From: Vulcanimicrobiota bacterium
GTDB lineage: Bacteria; Vulcanimicrobiota; Vulcanimicrobiia; Vulcanimicrobiales; Vulcanimicrobiaceae
Length of the DNA: 7,553 nt
NCBI GenBank assembly: GCA_003133185.1
Contig: PKWF01000235.1
Span: 8,263-15,815, forward strand
Direction of reading: 5' to 3'
Shown: positions 5,958 through 7,553 of the stretch, piece by piece
Position numbering within the stretch: position 1 is the first letter of the stretch
Layout of the letters: every line of letters begins with the position of its first letter
Notes under the pieces: generated by a model
What the model was told of the DNA's origin: nothing
What the model saw: the letters and a program-made list of their open reading frames with translations, nothing else
The model's database searches: none
Program-made: the position numbers and the translations under genes

Positions 5958-6874
5958 TCGCTCGCACCGCCGCCCTCTACCTCTTCGTTTTCGTCTGCGT
6001 CTTGGCCGCTCTTAGTATCGGTGCGTACGAGTTCGTGGCCCGCGAATACGCATCGTTGCTCGCACCCGCGCTGAGCACGCCCGAAGGAGCCGGCGCATTG
6101 AGGATGGCGATGCGTCGCGTCGCCATCACGGTCGCCGAAATCGACGCGCCGCTCGTCATCGTCGTCGCCATCGCATCCTACTTCTTAGCGCGTGCAGCAA
6201 TCGCACCACTCGAAGCGGCGCGCGAACGAGAGCGTCGCTTCTCGGCCGATGCCGCGCACGAGCTGCGCTCCCCGTTAACGGCCATTGCAGCGGTCGCGCA
6301 GGCGGCACGAGCGGACGCCACGGAGCAGAGTCGCGCTCGTTTTGAAGCGATCGCTCGCAGCGCGCTCGAAGCGTCGGACGTCGTTACCGATTTGCTGACG
6401 TTGGCCCGCGATCCGGCGCGGCGCGCGCTGCAATGCGAGCCCGTCGACTTGGCGGCGATCGTCACCATCGCCTCTCGCGTTACGCGGCCGGTTGCGGATG
6501 CGCGCAACGTGAGGCTCGACGTCGCGCCGGGCAGCGCGATCGTCGACGGCGACGAACGGCGTCTGCGCGAGCTCTCCGTAAACTTGCTCGAAAATGCCAT
6601 TCGTCACGCCCATCAGGCCGTGCGCATCAGCTCGCGCCAAGCCGGCCGCCTCTGCGAAATCGTCGTCGAAGACGATGGCGACGGCATCCCCGAAAGCGAG
6701 CGCGAACGGGTCTTCGAACGCTTTTATCGCCGCGCGCACGACGGCTCGGGCACGGGACTCGGCCTCGCCATCGTGCGCTGGATCGCACACGCTCACGGCG
6801 GGGCGGTCGACATCGACCGATCCTCCAACGGCGGGGCCCGTTTTGTCGCGGCCTTTCCTGCGCGCGAGTCCTAG
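5927..6874 (+). CDS. Membrane sensor histidine kinase, partner of the 5289 regulator
   Basis: 315 residues from ATG 5927. An in-frame TTG at 5954, overlapping the regulator's stop as TTGA, would give 306 residues and is also plausible; ribosome sites are weak for both. Two membrane segments (about 14-36 and 73-90) bracket a loop of roughly 36 residues with two Met (60, 62) and no Cys or His. The DHp domain has the H-box AHELRSPL with phospho-acceptor His111. The ATPase domain has the N-box NLLENAIRHA (Asn223), G1 DDGDGIP (249-255), F-box ERFYR (264-268) and G2 GTGLGL (275-280). Only about 20 residues separate the second membrane segment from His111, so there is no full HAMP domain. The very short outer loop argues against a large periplasmic metal-binding sensor like CusS and suggests sensing in or at the membrane. 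The signal is unknown. Confidence 0.92.
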   Translation: MGNRLPHKSLIARTAALYLFVFVCVLAALSIGAYEFVAREYASLLAPALSTPEGAGALRMAMRRVAITVAEIDAPLVIVVAIASYFLARAAIAPLEAARERERRFSADAAHELRSPLTAIAAVAQAARADATEQSRARFEAIARSALEASDVVTDLLTLARDPARRALQCEPVDLAAIVTIASRVTRPVADARNVRLDVAPGSAIVDGDERRLRELSVNLLENAIRHAHQAVRISSRQAGRLCEIVVEDDGDGIPESERERVFERFYRRAHDGSGTGLGLAIVRWIAHAHGGAVDIDRSSNGGARFVAAFPARES

Positions 6875-6897
6875 AGGGAACCTCTGAAGCCCAACCC

Positions 6898-6907
6898 CTC
6901 CTAGGAG
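6898..6907. promoter_or_regulatory. 10-bp perfect palindrome upstream of ubiD
   Basis: CTCCTAGGAG is its own reverse complement and lies in the 68-bp gap between the kinase and the UbiD gene, 35 bases before ATG 6943. It could be half of an operator or chance. It is too far from the ATG for its AGGAG to act as a ribosome site. A smaller hairpin, AGAGG-GAA-CCTCT (6873-6885), sits at the kinase stop but has no T-tract. Confidence 0.2.
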
Positions 6908-6942
6908 CGGATACCGCCCGCCGCGCGCATAAGCACGACGCC

Positions 6943-7553
6943 ATGCCATTTCGATCGCTTCGTGCGTTCGTCGACGCGTTGCGCAAAGCCGGCGAACTCC
7001 ACGTCATTTCGGCCAGCGTCGATCCGCGACTAGAAATCAGCGAAATCACGAACCGCGTCGTCAAGGCCGGCGGTCCGGCCTTATTGTTTTCCGACGTCCA
7101 AGGTTCGCAGTTCCCAGTGCTGACCAATCAGTTCGGCACGCATCGGCGGATGGCGATGGCTTTAGACGCGGAAAGCCTCGATGCCGCGGCCGCTCGCATT
7201 CGAGCCCTCCTTGACTTCAAACCACCGTCGGGCTCGGCGCTAGAAAAGCTCACCGGTGCGTTGCACTTCGCACCGCTGGCCAACGCAATTCCGAAAATCG
7301 TACGCGACGGCAGCGTTCACGACATTCTGATGGATCCGCCCGATCTGACGAAGTTGCCGGTCTTAACGACGTGGCCGCTGGATGCGGGACCGTTCATCAC
7401 GTTACCGCTGGTAATCACCAAAGATCCGCGCAGCGGACGCACGAACGTCGGGATGTACCGGATGCAGGTCTACAACGCGACGCAGACCGGCATGCACTGG
7501 CAACGTCACAAACACGGGCGGGCGCATGCCGACGCCTGGGGTAGATCCGTTCC
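6943..7553 (+). CDS. ubiD: UbiD-family prenyl-FMN-dependent decarboxylase, N-terminal part (cut by window edge)
   Basis: ATG 6943 opens a frame that runs to the right edge (203 codons plus 2 bases), about 40% of a typical UbiD of some 490 residues. The opening FRSLRAFVDALRKAGEL, the GGPALLF segment, PVLTNQFG, LPVLTTWPLDAGPFITLP and TNVGMYRMQVY...TGMHWQRHKHG are hallmark UbiD stretches in the right order. Asn168, Arg173 and His191 fall where characterised UbiD/Fdc enzymes bind the metal-prenyl-FMN cofactor and act in catalysis. Family members remove a carboxyl group from aromatic or unsaturated acids. The commonest role is decarboxylation of the 4-hydroxybenzoate intermediate in ubiquinone synthesis; UbiD-like enzymes also act in menaquinone synthesis and aromatic degradation. 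Substrate cannot be told from this fragment. The partner flavin prenyltransferase (UbiX) is not in the window. A 68-bp gap separates it from the kinase gene, so it may be a separate unit. No clear ribosome site was seen. Confidence 0.9.
   Translation, partial: MPFRSLRAFVDALRKAGELHVISASVDPRLEISEITNRVVKAGGPALLFSDVQGSQFPVLTNQFGTHRRMAMALDAESLDAAAARIRALLDFKPPSGSALEKLTGALHFAPLANAIPKIVRDGSVHDILMDPPDLTKLPVLTTWPLDAGPFITLPLVITKDPRSGRTNVGMYRMQVYNATQTGMHWQRHKHGRAHADAWGRSV

Noticed and set aside
6873..6885. Hairpin AGAGG-GAA-CCTCT as a terminator after the kinase gene
   Set aside because: The stem is only five pairs and is not followed by a T-tract, so it is not a convincing intrinsic terminator.
1..7553. 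CRISPR arrays, tRNA/rRNA genes, insertion sequences, attachment sites
   Set aside because: No regularly spaced repeats, terminal inverted repeats, transposase or integrase motifs, or tRNA-like sequences were noticed. Genes cover nearly the whole window.

Overview
The window is GC-rich bacterial DNA from a diderm: it encodes a TonB-dependent receptor, a haem-bearing outer-membrane barrel protein, and two lipoproteins. Coding density is high, genes overlap by a few bases, and non-ATG starts (GTG, TTG) are used. The phylum cannot be fixed from the sequence alone. The style recalls uncultivated soil or acid-tolerant phyla such as Eremiobacterota/Vulcanimicrobiota, but that is a guess.

Layout. 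(1) Bases 1-1341, minus strand: the N-terminal 447 codons of a TonB-dependent receptor with a carboxypeptidase-regulatory-like domain and a plug; it runs off the left edge. (2) A 34-bp head-to-head gap. (3) Bases 1376-2449, plus strand: a small signal-peptide protein, then a secreted six-TPR protein. (4) Bases 2450-2522: a short AT-richer gap that probably holds the promoter of the next operon. (5) Bases 2523-6874: a tightly packed set of six plus-strand genes. These are a 29-codon leader ORF, a cupredoxin-SCO fusion lipoprotein, a stand-alone plastocyanin-like cupredoxin lipoprotein, a monoheme cytochrome fused to a beta-barrel, an OmpR-type response regulator and a histidine kinase. (6) From 6943 off the right edge: the first 203 codons of a UbiD-family decarboxylase.

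The centre of interest is region 5. Two homologous cupredoxin domains, one fused to a copper chaperone/thioredoxin-fold SCO domain, are encoded next to a CxxCH-containing outer-membrane barrel protein that resembles fused cytochrome-porins of the Cyc2 type. The genes are joined by overlaps and followed by their own two-component system. The simplest reading is a regulated periplasm/outer-membrane copper-and-electron-transfer module. It could be an electron conduit (barrel haem to cupredoxin, with SCO loading copper) or a copper-handling system. The choice between these is inference; the domains and ligand residues are visible directly.
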